Source of the DNA: Flavobacterium sp. SLB02
GTDB lineage: Bacteria; Bacteroidota; Bacteroidia; Flavobacteriales; Flavobacteriaceae
Assembly (NCBI RefSeq): GCF_009664855.1
Contig: NZ_CP045928.1
Span: forward strand, 6,052,518 to 6,116,517
Length of the DNA: 64,000 bases
Direction of reading: 5' to 3'
Part shown: positions 34,481 to 43,649 of the stretch, piece after piece
How the letters are laid out: each line of letters opens with the position of its first letter
Numbering within the stretch: position 1 is the stretch's first letter
Notes under the pieces: model-generated
Database searches by the model: none
What the model was told of the DNA's origin: nothing
The model's input: the letters and a program-made list of their open reading frames with translations, nothing else
Translations under genes and position numbers: made by a program

Positions 34481-34515
34481 AAAAGCCGATAGTCCTAAAA
34501 CTATCGGCTTTTTTA
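34481..34515. terminator. Terminator between argS and the DUF6607 gene
   Basis: AAAAGCCGATAG and CTATCGGCTTTT, perfect 12-bp arms with 8-base loop, T-runs on both strands. Confidence 0.9.
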
Positions 34516-34532
34516 TAACTAACACAAATATT

Positions 34533-35435
34533 TTATTTTACAAATTTGTCGATAATAGCATCTGTTTCTGCTTTTGTAGCAGTTGGTTTCAAATCGAACA
34601 ACAGAGAGTAAAGCGCTTTTCTGTCTACCTTAGCTTCAAGGTTTAAGTCTTTATGTCTGTCAAAAAGCGTTTGCCATTTGTCACGAACATTTTTCCAAAG
34701 CGCATTATTTTCCTTCCACCATTTTTGTCCGGCGATACATTTAATGTCTGCTACTTTAGTGTAAACATCCATACCTTTTTCCTGCGCTAACAAAACATCT
34801 TTTCCGCTCGCATCGCGAATCAATTTGTCATTATCTTGCTCGTGGTTCCATCCAGTAGCAGTAATTTCGTGAATGTTTCTTCTTTTCAATACATTGTAGT
34901 CATTACGTTTTGTTTGCTCTCTTCTAGGTAGAGGAGCATCAGCAACGTTTTTCCAATAATCTTGTCCGTCTACATGTACCCAAGTTGATGATCCCTCATA
35001 TCTCGGACTATCATCTACCTGATATACTTTTTGAGTCCATTGTCCTTTTACGGCTTTTTTGTCCAGTTTTTTATATTTCCAGGAAGTTCCTTTGTCAAAC
35101 GAGTATAAATCAGTGTTTTCATATAGCCAATCTTGTCTCCAGTGTTTGATGATCATATCGTCACTTACTATCAATAAATGTTGCATTACAATTTTATTAG
35201 GAGTGTCTTCTAATAGCTCTACCCATTCTAAAGCAGATTCATGTTTCGTTTCTGAAGGCTTGTAAGTAAGAGAATCTTTAGGATATTGAAAAGTTTCTGT
35301 AAAATTAAATTTCACTTCATAACAACCGCACATAGATTTGATTGATTTAATGTCTTGTTGTTTTTTATCCTGACTGAAACCAAGGCTACAAGTCAAAGCC
35401 ATAACGGCTGAAAAGAAGAGGCTTTTTGAAATCAT
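34533..35435 (-). CDS. DUF6607 family exported protein of the heme locus
   Basis: A 300-residue protein with a signal peptide (ends L-G-F-S-Q). Distinct motifs are S-M-C-G-C-Y-E-V-K-F-N-F-T-E-T-F, W-R-Q-D-W-L-Y-E-N and a repeated W pattern (G-Q-W-T-Q-K-V-Y, W-V-H-V-D-G-Q-D-Y-W). I recall it as DUF6607, a family found beside TonB-dependent receptor/HmuY pairs in Bacteroidota. The function is unknown; the location and signal peptide suggest a periplasmic or surface part in heme or iron handling. It diverges from the receptor gene across a symmetric promoter region. Confidence 0.75.
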   Translation of the reverse strand: MISKSLFFSAVMALTCSLGFSQDKKQQDIKSIKSMCGCYEVKFNFTETFQYPKDSLTYKPSETKHESALEWVELLEDTPNKIVMQHLLIVSDDMIIKHWRQDWLYENTDLYSFDKGTSWKYKKLDKKAVKGQWTQKVYQVDDSPRYEGSSTWVHVDGQDYWKNVADAPLPRREQTKRNDYNVLKRRNIHEITATGWNHEQDNDKLIRDASGKDVLLAQEKGMDVYTKVADIKCIAGQKWWKENNALWKNVRDKWQTLFDRHKDLNLEAKVDRKALYSLLFDLKPTATKAETDAIIDKFVK

Positions 35436-35462
35436 AACTTATTTTTTTGTTTTTAATTTTCG

Positions 35463-35510
35463 CAAATATATAAATTTATTTAGAACAAATAAAAATAGTT
35501 TATATATTTG
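35463..35510. promoter_or_regulatory. Symmetric divergent promoter/operator of the heme locus
   Basis: CAAATATATAAA (35463-35474) and TTTATATATTTG (35499-35510) are perfect 12-bp inverted repeats and carry the two opposing -7 elements TATATTTG. Between them lies TTTATTT-AGAAC-AAATAAA (35475-35493), a second perfect inverted repeat that is a good operator candidate. A TTTG is present upstream of the minus-strand -7, but only 15 bases away; no TTG is found for the plus strand. Confidence 0.65.
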
Positions 35511-35537
35511 TCCCATTATTAAGACTGAATAAAAATA

Positions 35538-37649
35538 ATGAAAATAAAATTTACCCTTTTTACAGCTTTCCTTTTTTGTCAAATTTCTTTTGCACAACAA
35601 AAGGATACAACAGCTGTAAATAAACTTTCTGAAGTGGTTGTTACTGGACAGTTTGAACCACAGTCAATTAAGAAATCGGTTTTTAATGTTCGTGTGATTT
35701 CAAATCAGGATATTCAAAATTTAGCAGCAAATAATTTATCAGATGTTTTAAATCAATATTTAAATATTACAGTTAGACCCAGCGGAACAAGTGGGCGATC
35801 TACAGTTTCATTATTTGGATTAGATGCGCAATATTTTAAAATTCTGGTTGATAATGTTCCTTTAATTAATGAAGCAGGTTTGGGAAATAATATTGATCTA
35901 TCACAGATAAACCTTAATGATGTTGATCATATTGAAATTGTCGAGGGTTCGATGGGAGTTAGTTACGGAGCAAACGCTGTAAGTGGTGTCTTGAATATAA
36001 TTACAAAAAAATCTTCGCAATATAAATGGGGCATTACAGCATCAGTTCAGGAAGAAACAGTAAGCAAAGAATATTCACTTTTTGATCAGGGACGCCATAT
36101 TCAGTCTTTAAAAGTTTCTCATACATTTAATAAGAATTGGTTTGTTTCACTTGGCGCAAGCCGAAATGATTTTCAAGGGTTTCTAAGCGATAAAAATGGA
36201 CCTGATTATATTGAAAATGACGGTACGCGTGGTTACCGATGGTTGCCAAAAGATCAGTTAAATGCAACAGCATTAATTGCATACCACAAAGATAATTTTC
36301 GCTTTTTCTATAAGTTCGAATACTTAGATGAAAATGTAGATTATTATAATAGTACCGTGCAATCTGGTTTTAATACTACTTTAGGATCGTATCGTTATGC
36401 AGATGATAAAAGATATTTAACAAACAGATATTTTCATAATTTAAATGCTACCGGTAAGTTGTTTTCTCAATTAAACTATAATGTTTCACTTTCTCATCAG
36501 AGACAAGCACGTGATATCGAAAGTTTCAGATATTATTTGTTTACTAAAAATGAAGCAAACAATGTTATTGTAAAAGATCAGTCGATGGAAGTACTTTATT
36601 CTACAGGAACCCTGAATAACTTTTTTTCAAGTAAAACGGTCGATTTGCAATTAGGTTATGAGTTTGTAAATAATCGTGGCTATTCGCTAGTTCAGGAAGC
36701 AAGTAATATTATGGCACCTGTTCGTAAAACGCTTGAAAATTACGATTTCTTTGCTGCTTCAGAAATTATGGCAAGTGATAGATTTTCGATCCGACCAGGA
36801 ATTAGATTTTCTGCTCAATCTCAGTTCGATAATCAATATGCTTCATCGCTTGGGTTAAGATATTTATTTGATAAGGGAGTTGAACTTCGAGGTTCTTATG
36901 GGAACTCTTTTAGAACACCAACTTTTGAGGAATTATACTCAAAACAAATTTTTGATGGACACTTTTTCGTTGGAAATGAAAATCTTATTCCTGAAACAAG
37001 TACTTCTTATGAAGCCAGTCTTAAAAAATCGACTACTTTTTCTTCTGGGGCGCAACTTTCAAATACATTCTCAGGAAGTTACTTAGATGTTAATGATAGA
37101 ATAGACATGGCACTTTCACGATTTAATCCCGATACAGGAAATCCGGAATATCAATATGTGAATATCAGCAAATACAGAATGTGGAATTTCTCAACAATGA
37201 ACCAATTCAAAAAAGATAATCTAACGGTTAATTTTGGTGCTGCAATAGTTGGGATTTCTCAGGAAATAAAAAATCAGGTATTTACTTCAGACGATAAATT
37301 TCTTTATTCGTTCAACTTAAATGCCAGTGCTTCTTATATGATTCCGAAATGGAAAACTATTGTGTCAGGTTATTATAAATATAATGGGCGAACACAACAA
37401 TTTGTTGAAGGTTCTTCATCATATATTTTATCTACAATTGACCCTAGTAACTGGCTTGATGTTTCTATCCGAAAAAACTTTTTCAAAGATCAGTTTGAAG
37501 TTACAATAGGGGCCAGAAATATACTGGATGTAACAAATGTGATTCAATCAGGAACAAATCAAAATGCTGTTCACGCTTCGTCAGGAGATGTAATGCTTGC
37601 TTACGGACGTTCGTACTTTTTAAAATTAGCATATAATCTTAATCTTTAA
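35538..37649 (+). CDS. TonB-dependent receptor, probable heme/iron uptake
   Basis: A 703-residue outer membrane receptor with signal peptide (ends S-F-A-Q), then directly the TonB-box/plug region (L-S-E-V-V-V-T-G-Q-F, S-L-F-G-L-D-A-Q-Y-F-K-I-L-V-D-N-V-P) and a beta-barrel with the F-R-T-P-T-F-E-E-L-Y signature. It has no carboxypeptidase-like N-terminal domain, which is the pattern of siderophore and heme receptors rather than Sus-type ones. A HmuY-like lipoprotein gene starts 18 bases downstream, so it is probably the HmuR-like receptor that passes heme across the outer membrane. The ligand is inferred from this linkage. Confidence 0.85.
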   Translation: MKIKFTLFTAFLFCQISFAQQKDTTAVNKLSEVVVTGQFEPQSIKKSVFNVRVISNQDIQNLAANNLSDVLNQYLNITVRPSGTSGRSTVSLFGLDAQYFKILVDNVPLINEAGLGNNIDLSQINLNDVDHIEIVEGSMGVSYGANAVSGVLNIITKKSSQYKWGITASVQEETVSKEYSLFDQGRHIQSLKVSHTFNKNWFVSLGASRNDFQGFLSDKNGPDYIENDGTRGYRWLPKDQLNATALIAYHKDNFRFFYKFEYLDENVDYYNSTVQSGFNTTLGSYRYADDKRYLTNRYFHNLNATGKLFSQLNYNVSLSHQRQARDIESFRYYLFTKNEANNVIVKDQSMEVLYSTGTLNNFFSSKTVDLQLGYEFVNNRGYSLVQEASNIMAPVRKTLENYDFFAASEIMASDRFSIRPGIRFSAQSQFDNQYASSLGLRYLFDKGVELRGSYGNSFRTPTFEELYSKQIFDGHFFVGNENLIPETSTSYEASLKKSTTFSSGAQLSNTFSGSYLDVNDRIDMALSRFNPDTGNPEYQYVNISKYRMWNFSTMNQFKKDNLTVNFGAAIVGISQEIKNQVFTSDDKFLYSFNLNASASYMIPKWKTIVSGYYKYNGRTQQFVEGSSSYILSTIDPSNWLDVSIRKNFFKDQFEVTIGARNILDVTNVIQSGTNQNAVHASSGDVMLAYGRSYFLKLAYNLNL

Positions 37650-37667
37650 TATAAAAACACAAATACA

Positions 37668-38759
37668 ATGAAAAAACTATTATTCTTATCAATAGCCTTA
37701 TTATCACTAGCATCATGCTCAAGTGATGACGACAATACTCCAAAACCTGAAGTTCCTTCAGTAGGTGCAACTTTATCAGCATCAGTAGGAGGTCCAAACC
37801 AACCTAATCAACTTTATTTAGATTTAAGTGCCGGAGAGTCAAAATCAGTTAATAGAGCTACTTGGGATTTTGGTTTCTCAAACTCAACAGATTTTAGAGT
37901 AATCATCAATGGATCTGTAAAGATGGCAGTGAAGAAATTAGAAACATCTGATATTACTTTGCCACAAGTAATTGATATAAAAGTTGTAGCAGGTGGTGGT
38001 GAAACTGCAGCATCAAATGGATATGTTGACAATCCTACAGGTGTTTTGGCAGGAGCTGGAGCAGGAGTTGGAACGGCAATTGCTGAAATTTCTGTAACAG
38101 ATGCTGAAAACAAAGTATATTTAGTAAACTTAGGATTTGCTGTTAGTAGTGCAAAACCAGCTGTAGGTGGTGTAGAAGTTGACGGAGCTGCTAGAGGATG
38201 GAAAAAAGTTAGAATTTTAAGAAGTGGAAATGGATATAAAATTCAATATGCAGATTTAGATTCTAAAACTTTTACAGAAAAGATAGTTGCAAAAGATGCC
38301 GATTTTAATTTTTCATTTTTTAGTTTGACTTCAGGAAATACTGTTTCAGTTGAACCAGCAAAAGTAAAATGGGACCTTAACTTTACTGTGTTTACAAATT
38401 ACTTAAATATGGGTAATGGGGATGTTACATATGGTTACTCTGATTTTATTACTTCAAATTCAAAAGGTGGAACACAAGTGTATCAGGTTTTAGTTTCTGC
38501 AGGAGGATCTTATGCAGATTTTACTAAAGCAAAAGTGGTTGAGGATAGTTTTAAAGCTTCTCTTACTGATCAAAGAATGATTGGTGCTAACTGGAGAAAT
38601 GGTGGAGGACAAAATGGTTCATTACCAAGTATCAGAACAGATCGTTTTTATGTAGTAAAAGATGCAGCAGGAAACTACTATAAAGTTAAATTCCTTACCA
38701 TGACAAATGATGCTGGAGAAAGAGGTTATGTTACTTTAGAGTATGCGATCTTAAAATAA
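37668..38759 (+). CDS. HmuY-family lipoprotein
   Basis: A 363-residue lipoprotein: signal peptide and lipobox (L-A-S-C), then S-S-D-D-D-N, a surface-export-like linker. The beta-rich mature part has A-T-W-D-F-G-F-S-N-S-T-D-F-R-V at 62-76 and W-D-L-N-F-T-V-F-T-N near 240-249, the repeated W-D-L/F pattern of HmuY-family heme-binding proteins. HmuY of Porphyromonas captures heme for the receptor HmuR. It is in one operon with the upstream receptor gene. Confidence 0.85.
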   Translation: MKKLLFLSIALLSLASCSSDDDNTPKPEVPSVGATLSASVGGPNQPNQLYLDLSAGESKSVNRATWDFGFSNSTDFRVIINGSVKMAVKKLETSDITLPQVIDIKVVAGGGETAASNGYVDNPTGVLAGAGAGVGTAIAEISVTDAENKVYLVNLGFAVSSAKPAVGGVEVDGAARGWKKVRILRSGNGYKIQYADLDSKTFTEKIVAKDADFNFSFFSLTSGNTVSVEPAKVKWDLNFTVFTNYLNMGNGDVTYGYSDFITSNSKGGTQVYQVLVSAGGSYADFTKAKVVEDSFKASLTDQRMIGANWRNGGGQNGSLPSIRTDRFYVVKDAAGNYYKVKFLTMTNDAGERGYVTLEYAILK

Positions 38760-38810
38760 TTGATTTATAAATCTAAAAAAATTAAAGATTGTTTTACCCT
38801 AACTAACAAA

Positions 38811-38901
38811 TGCCAAAGCATTAAAATTAGTGAATCATTAGCTTTGTTTTTTTTATTTTTTTTTTGATAAAGAGGTTAGATAAATCTAGCCTCTTTTTTT
38901 G
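38811..38901 (+). terminator. Two tandem terminators after the HmuY gene
   Basis: The first is CAAAGC / GCTTTG with a 21-base loop followed by a long T-run (38812-38860). The second is AAAGAGGTTAGA / TCTAGCCTCTTT (38869-38896), with one G.T wobble, followed by T4. Confidence 0.7.
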
Positions 38902-39035
38902 TTTTTATTTTAATGCTAAAAATAATTCATAAATTAATGTTTAATTCTATCTTTGCAGATACTTTTTTATAAGGAATTAATAGGAATTTTGAATAAAAAT
39001 TTTAACATATCCTTTCTTCAAATTTATAATTACTA

Positions 39036-40520
39036 GTGAACACAAAATCTTATTTTTTTCAGTCTTTTGCAATTGTAGCATTGGCATTCATAGCTTTCAT
39101 TGGATTTAAACAAATCTTACCTGATAAAATCTTTCCAGATAGTAAGGTAGATTCTAAAAATGTGCTTATAGATAGCTTGCTTTTAGAATCAGTAGCGAAC
39201 GACTCTTTGGCGCTAAAAGGCGACAGTATTTCTGAAAGTGAAAAGAAGGAAGCAGGAGAAAAAATTACTTTTGACGCTGCTGAGGGAATCGAATTTCCAT
39301 CTGAAACTTTTGATAATTATAAAGGATATCAATACCTGATTTCTTTTTATGAAAAATTATATCAACTCGAAAAGAATCCGCAGGCCAAAGTTAGGATTGC
39401 TTATTATGGAGATTCCATGACAGATGGCGATTTGATCGTGCAGGATGTTCGATCTAATTATCAGGAACGTTTTGGAGGTAATGGTGTTGGATTTGTTTCG
39501 ATAACTTCAGAATCTGCAGCTTCAAGAGGATCTGTAAAATCTTCGTATTCTAAAAATTGGAAAACACTCTCGTATTTAAATATTAAAAATCCAATTAGTC
39601 CTTTTGGAGTAAACGGTCATGTGTTTTTTGCAAATGACAAAGTAAATACCACCTGGGTTCAATACGAGGCAGGTCTTAATAAATACGCGACAACTTTAGA
39701 TAATCCTACTTTGTATTATGGAAGATCGTCTAAAAAAGGAAGTGTAAATTTTATTATCGGAAAAGATACTTTACGAAAAACTCTTGTCCCAAACAATTTG
39801 ATCAATACCTTAAAAGTAAGCTCGGGAAGTATCAAGGCATTCAAAGCTAATTTCATCCATGCTGATTCAATTCCTATTTATGGCTTTAATTTTGATAATG
39901 GGATTGGAGTTCACGTTGATAATTTCTCGCAAAGAGGAAATTCAGGATTACCAATATCGATGTTTAATGCCAATGTAATGCAGGGATTCAATAATAGCTT
40001 AAAATACGATTTGGTTATTTTACATTACGGAACCAACGTTTTAAACTACGGAACCAAGAATTATTCCTGGTATCAAAGAGGAATGACAAAAGCGGTGAAT
40101 AAAATAAAAGAATCTTTTCCGGGAGTTTCTATTTTGATTATTTCAACAGCTGATAAGTCTACAAAATATGATATGGAAATGAAAACAGATTCTGCCGTTG
40201 TGCCTTTAATGAAAGCTCAAAAAAGATATGCACTCGAAACCGAATCAGGATTTGTGAATCTGTATACTTTAATGGGAGGCGACGGATCTATGGTAAAATG
40301 GGTAGATGAATCTCCGGCAAAAGCCAATAAAGATTATACACACTTTAATCAAAGAGGAGCAAAAGCTATAGGTAAATTATTATACGATCAATTAAATAAA
40401 GGTTACGAGCAATATAAAGCATTGCGAGAAAATAGAGAAACTGACGTTAATAAGCGGAAAGCCGTCAGGAAAACAAATACAGATTCCGTTTCTGTAAAAA
40501 ATGATAGCGTAAATGACTAG
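39036..40520 (+). CDS. SGNH-hydrolase-like protein of an O-acetylation cluster
   Basis: A 494-residue protein starting at GTG, with an N-terminal membrane anchor at about 8-28, a charged linker of about 80 residues and an SGNH domain. Block I is Y-Y-G-D-S-M-T-D with Ser127, block III Y-G-T-N-V-L with Asn334, and block V D-Y-T-H-F with Asp433 and His436, so the catalytic set is complete. The charged tail is Lys/Asp-rich. The next gene overlaps its end by 8 bases and an MBOAT gene follows. The arrangement resembles PatA/PatB and AlgI/AlgJ/AlgX systems, in which a membrane acyltransferase hands acetyl groups to periplasmic SGNH enzymes. Confidence 0.8.
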   Translation: MNTKSYFFQSFAIVALAFIAFIGFKQILPDKIFPDSKVDSKNVLIDSLLLESVANDSLALKGDSISESEKKEAGEKITFDAAEGIEFPSETFDNYKGYQYLISFYEKLYQLEKNPQAKVRIAYYGDSMTDGDLIVQDVRSNYQERFGGNGVGFVSITSESAASRGSVKSSYSKNWKTLSYLNIKNPISPFGVNGHVFFANDKVNTTWVQYEAGLNKYATTLDNPTLYYGRSSKKGSVNFIIGKDTLRKTLVPNNLINTLKVSSGSIKAFKANFIHADSIPIYGFNFDNGIGVHVDNFSQRGNSGLPISMFNANVMQGFNNSLKYDLVILHYGTNVLNYGTKNYSWYQRGMTKAVNKIKESFPGVSILIISTADKSTKYDMEMKTDSAVVPLMKAQKRYALETESGFVNLYTLMGGDGSMVKWVDESPAKANKDYTHFNQRGAKAIGKLLYDQLNKGYEQYKALRENRETDVNKRKAVRKTNTDSVSVKNDSVND

Positions 40521-41934
40521 ATTAATGATTTTCTTTTGTTGCCTTTTTTTCGCAACAAACGATAAAATGCAAAAGCCAGATCCAATACCAATAACAAAAA
40601 ACATGATTCATAAAGTCGATACAGCAACAGTTGATTCTTTTTCAGAGGATGGAATCTATAATGCAAAAGTCTTAAAGCGTTTTTTTGAGAAATTAAAAGA
40701 AAACGAGGATCATAATAATCAAAAAATAAGTATTGTACATATTGGCGATTCTCATATTCAGAGTGATTTAATGACCAATGAAATCAGGCTTAATCTTCAG
40801 CGAAAGTTTGGTAATGCCGGCAGAGGATTGGTTTTTCCTTATCAACTGGCAAAAACAAATGGTTCTTATAACGAGCGTTTTTATTCGAACAGAGCATTGG
40901 AAAGTTATCGAAACATTCATCCTTTTAAAAATGTTCCTGTTGGTTTGAGCGGGATAGCATTATGGAGAGATAATGGTGGTTTTGCAATCGAATTGCATAT
41001 CAAAGAGGCAAATTTTAAGTTTAATACTATTCATATCATTACGCCCAAAAATGAAAATATGTTTGATTTGGCTACATCATCCCAGACCAAAACAATTCAG
41101 TCAACAGAGCGAAAAGTAATTACTCATAAAATTAAAAAAGGCGAAGCGATCTCGACAATTGCTGATAAGTATAACATCTCGATTGCTGAAATTAAACGAG
41201 AGAATCATCTGAAGTCAAATAACATCCGTGCGGGCAGAACGCTGAGGATTTTAACAAATGAAACAAAGCCTAAAAATATTACCAGTTCAGCATTTGTTTC
41301 ATTAGATCTCGAATCTGATTCTTTTTCTCATTCTTATCACTCGGATAAAGCATTGGATAAAATCTTTCTGATTCCGAATAAAAATGCTGATAAATACGCG
41401 CTTAACGGAATTGTTCTGGAAAAAGATGCGCCTGGAATCATGTACAGTGGTATTGGGGTAAACGGAGCAAAATTTTCGGATTATAATAAGTATCCATTAT
41501 TTTTTGAACAACTAAAAGCTTTGCATCCTGATATGTTGGTTCTTTCCTTTGGAACAAATGAAAGTTATGATCACATGGAAGCTTCAGCTTATATTGAACA
41601 GATTCGTCTCTTTATTAAGAAAGTGAGAGAGCAGAATATAAATGTGCCGATAATTATTAGTACGCCAGCACCTTCTTTGCTTAAAGGAAGAAGAACTAAT
41701 ACTTACATATTCGATTATGCGAGAGGTATAATTCAAATGACCGAAACGGACAATGTAGCTGTTTGGGATTTATATGATGAATTTGGTGGAATGCATGGAA
41801 TTCAGCAATTAAAATCTCAAGGATTAATAGGGCCCGATTGGGTTCATTATTCTAAAAAAGGATACGAAAAACAAGGAGACTTGTTTACAGAGGCGTTTTT
41901 AAAAGCATACGATAATTTTAAATTAAAAAAGTAA
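40513..41934 (+). CDS. SGNH-hydrolase-like protein with an internal LysM domain
   Basis: A 473-residue protein with a hydrophobic N-terminus (residues 3-15, probably signal peptide or anchor). SGNH block I is H-I-G-D-S-H with Ser80; block III is F-G-T-N-E with Asn349; block V is D-W-V-H-Y with Asp442 and His445. Between blocks I and III, at about 203-247, sits a LysM module (I-T-H-K-I-K-K-G-E-A-I-S-T-I-A, N-N-I-R-A-G-R-T-L-R-I). LysM binds GlcNAc-containing polymers, so the enzyme is probably held on peptidoglycan. It is coupled to the gene before (8-base overlap) and is directly followed by the MBOAT gene. Confidence 0.85.
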   Translation: MTRLMIFFCCLFFATNDKMQKPDPIPITKNMIHKVDTATVDSFSEDGIYNAKVLKRFFEKLKENEDHNNQKISIVHIGDSHIQSDLMTNEIRLNLQRKFGNAGRGLVFPYQLAKTNGSYNERFYSNRALESYRNIHPFKNVPVGLSGIALWRDNGGFAIELHIKEANFKFNTIHIITPKNENMFDLATSSQTKTIQSTERKVITHKIKKGEAISTIADKYNISIAEIKRENHLKSNNIRAGRTLRILTNETKPKNITSSAFVSLDLESDSFSHSYHSDKALDKIFLIPNKNADKYALNGIVLEKDAPGIMYSGIGVNGAKFSDYNKYPLFFEQLKALHPDMLVLSFGTNESYDHMEASAYIEQIRLFIKKVREQNINVPIIISTPAPSLLKGRRTNTYIFDYARGIIQMTETDNVAVWDLYDEFGGMHGIQQLKSQGLIGPDWVHYSKKGYEKQGDLFTEAFLKAYDNFKLKK

Positions 41935-41935
41935 G

Positions 41936-43621
41936 TTGATTACAATAGATAACATAAATAATTGGTTTGTTCAAAATTTCGGTGCAGTTACTTTAGAACA
42001 GGCTAAAAGTTGGTTCATATACAATCCCGAAGAAAAACTATTATTTAATACCGGTTTATTCTTAGGATTGTTTCTCGTGTTTTATTTTGTGTATGCTTTT
42101 TTACGCAAGACATTTTATTTGAGATTAACATACGTGATTCTTTTCTCGCTTTTCTTTTATTATAAGTCAAGCGGAATTTACTTTTTGCTCTTATTGCTTT
42201 CCTCGGTTGTAGATTACGGCTTAAGCCAAATTATCTATAGAGAAGCAAAAGACAGCCGAAAGAAAATTTATCTGGTTATAAGTGTAATCCTGAATTTAGG
42301 GTTATTGGGCTATTTTAAATACATGAACTTCATGATTGTAACATTCAATGATATGTTTCATGGTAATTATAAGCTTCATGATATTTTTCTGCCAGTCGGA
42401 ATTTCTTTCTATACGTTTCAGTCGATGAGTTATATTATCGAGATTTATCGTGAAGAAATCAAGCCAACAAAAAACTATATTGAGTATTTATTTTTCGTTT
42501 CGTTTTTCCCGCAGTTAGTTGCCGGACCAATTGTTAGGGCAAAAGATTTCTTGCCACAGATTTATCAAAAGCTAAATCTGACCAAGCAAGATGTAAACAA
42601 TGCTTTGTTTTTAATTATTGGTGGGTTAATCAAGAAAACGGTAATCTCAAATTACATCTCAATAAACTTTGTGGACCGTGTTTTCGACACGCCAATGAAT
42701 TATACGTCGTTCGAAAATTTAATGGCATCGTATGGTTATGCGATTCAAATTTATTGCGACTTTTCAGGATATTCAGATATGGCAATTGGAATTGCTTTAT
42801 TGTTAGGATTCAAATTACCGGCCAACTTTAGAACGCCATATAAGTCAACATCCATTACTGATTTCTGGAGAAGATGGCACATTTCATTATCCACCTGGCT
42901 AAAAGATTTCTTGTATATTTCTATAGGAGGAAATAGAGAAGGAACATTCGCCGGCTTTTTATTCCCAAGTTTGTTCTTTTTCGGATTATTGCTTTGGGGA
43001 ATGTCAAATATAAACGAGAGTTTTATTCCGTTAGGTATAGCAATTGGGGCAATTGTATTATTCTCTCTGACATTTTTACTTTCCAAGAAAAAACACCAGA
43101 CATTGGTAACCAATTTCAATTTGTTTACCACAATGCTTTTAGGAGGATTATGGCATGGAGCAGGAGCACAATTTATTGTTTGGGGAGCACTACACGGACT
43201 AGCGTTAGCAGTGCATAAAATCTTCATGGAATTTTTTCCTTCCAAAAAAGAAGGCAAAAGTTCCAATTTCTTATGGACGTTTTTCTCAATTGTAATCACC
43301 TTCCATTTTGTAGTTTTCTGTTGGATCTTTTTCCGCGCCAGAGATTTCGAAACAGCTTTGCAGGTCATCAACAATATTGGTCAGTTAACATTCGAACCAG
43401 AACATTGGCAAGCCATTATATTAGGATATAAAAATGTATTCGGATTAATGCTTTTTGGATATGTTTGGCATTTCCTACCAGAAGTGATCACATCAAAAAT
43501 GAAATTTGTTTTCGATAAAACCCCTTTAATAGGAAAAGCAATTATCCTGGGCTTTGTTTACTGGATAGTGTACGCTACAGCCGTTGCAGGTTCGCAGCCA
43601 TTTATCTACTTTCAGTTTTAA
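41936..43621 (+). CDS. MBOAT family O-acyltransferase (AlgI/PatA-like)
   Basis: A 561-residue polytopic protein starting at TTG one base after the previous stop. Signatures are Y-F-K-Y-M, F-L-P-V-G-I-S-F-Y-T-F-Q-S-M-S-Y, V-A-G-P-I-V-R, W-R-R-W-H-I-S-L-S-T-W (His315) and G-G-L-W-H-G-A-G (His407). The family moves acetyl groups across the inner membrane for periplasmic acetylation of alginate, peptidoglycan or other glycans. Between the two His motifs there are about 50 residues more than in AlgI-type proteins, including two additional hydrophobic stretches (336-355, 363-383). It is the third gene of the operon with two SGNH proteins. Confidence 0.9.
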   Translation: MITIDNINNWFVQNFGAVTLEQAKSWFIYNPEEKLLFNTGLFLGLFLVFYFVYAFLRKTFYLRLTYVILFSLFFYYKSSGIYFLLLLLSSVVDYGLSQIIYREAKDSRKKIYLVISVILNLGLLGYFKYMNFMIVTFNDMFHGNYKLHDIFLPVGISFYTFQSMSYIIEIYREEIKPTKNYIEYLFFVSFFPQLVAGPIVRAKDFLPQIYQKLNLTKQDVNNALFLIIGGLIKKTVISNYISINFVDRVFDTPMNYTSFENLMASYGYAIQIYCDFSGYSDMAIGIALLLGFKLPANFRTPYKSTSITDFWRRWHISLSTWLKDFLYISIGGNREGTFAGFLFPSLFFFGLLLWGMSNINESFIPLGIAIGAIVLFSLTFLLSKKKHQTLVTNFNLFTTMLLGGLWHGAGAQFIVWGALHGLALAVHKIFMEFFPSKKEGKSSNFLWTFFSIVITFHFVVFCWIFFRARDFETALQVINNIGQLTFEPEHWQAIILGYKNVFGLMLFGYVWHFLPEVITSKMKFVFDKTPLIGKAIILGFVYWIVYATAVAGSQPFIYFQF

Positions 43622-43649
43622 AAAAAAAGGTTCAAAGGGACAAAGTTAC

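Noticed and set aside
42751-43374. 207-residue minus-strand ORF inside the MBOAT gene
   Set aside because: It is antisense to a gene with clear family motifs, its product is Lys/Asn/Pro-rich without any domain, and no promoter points into it.
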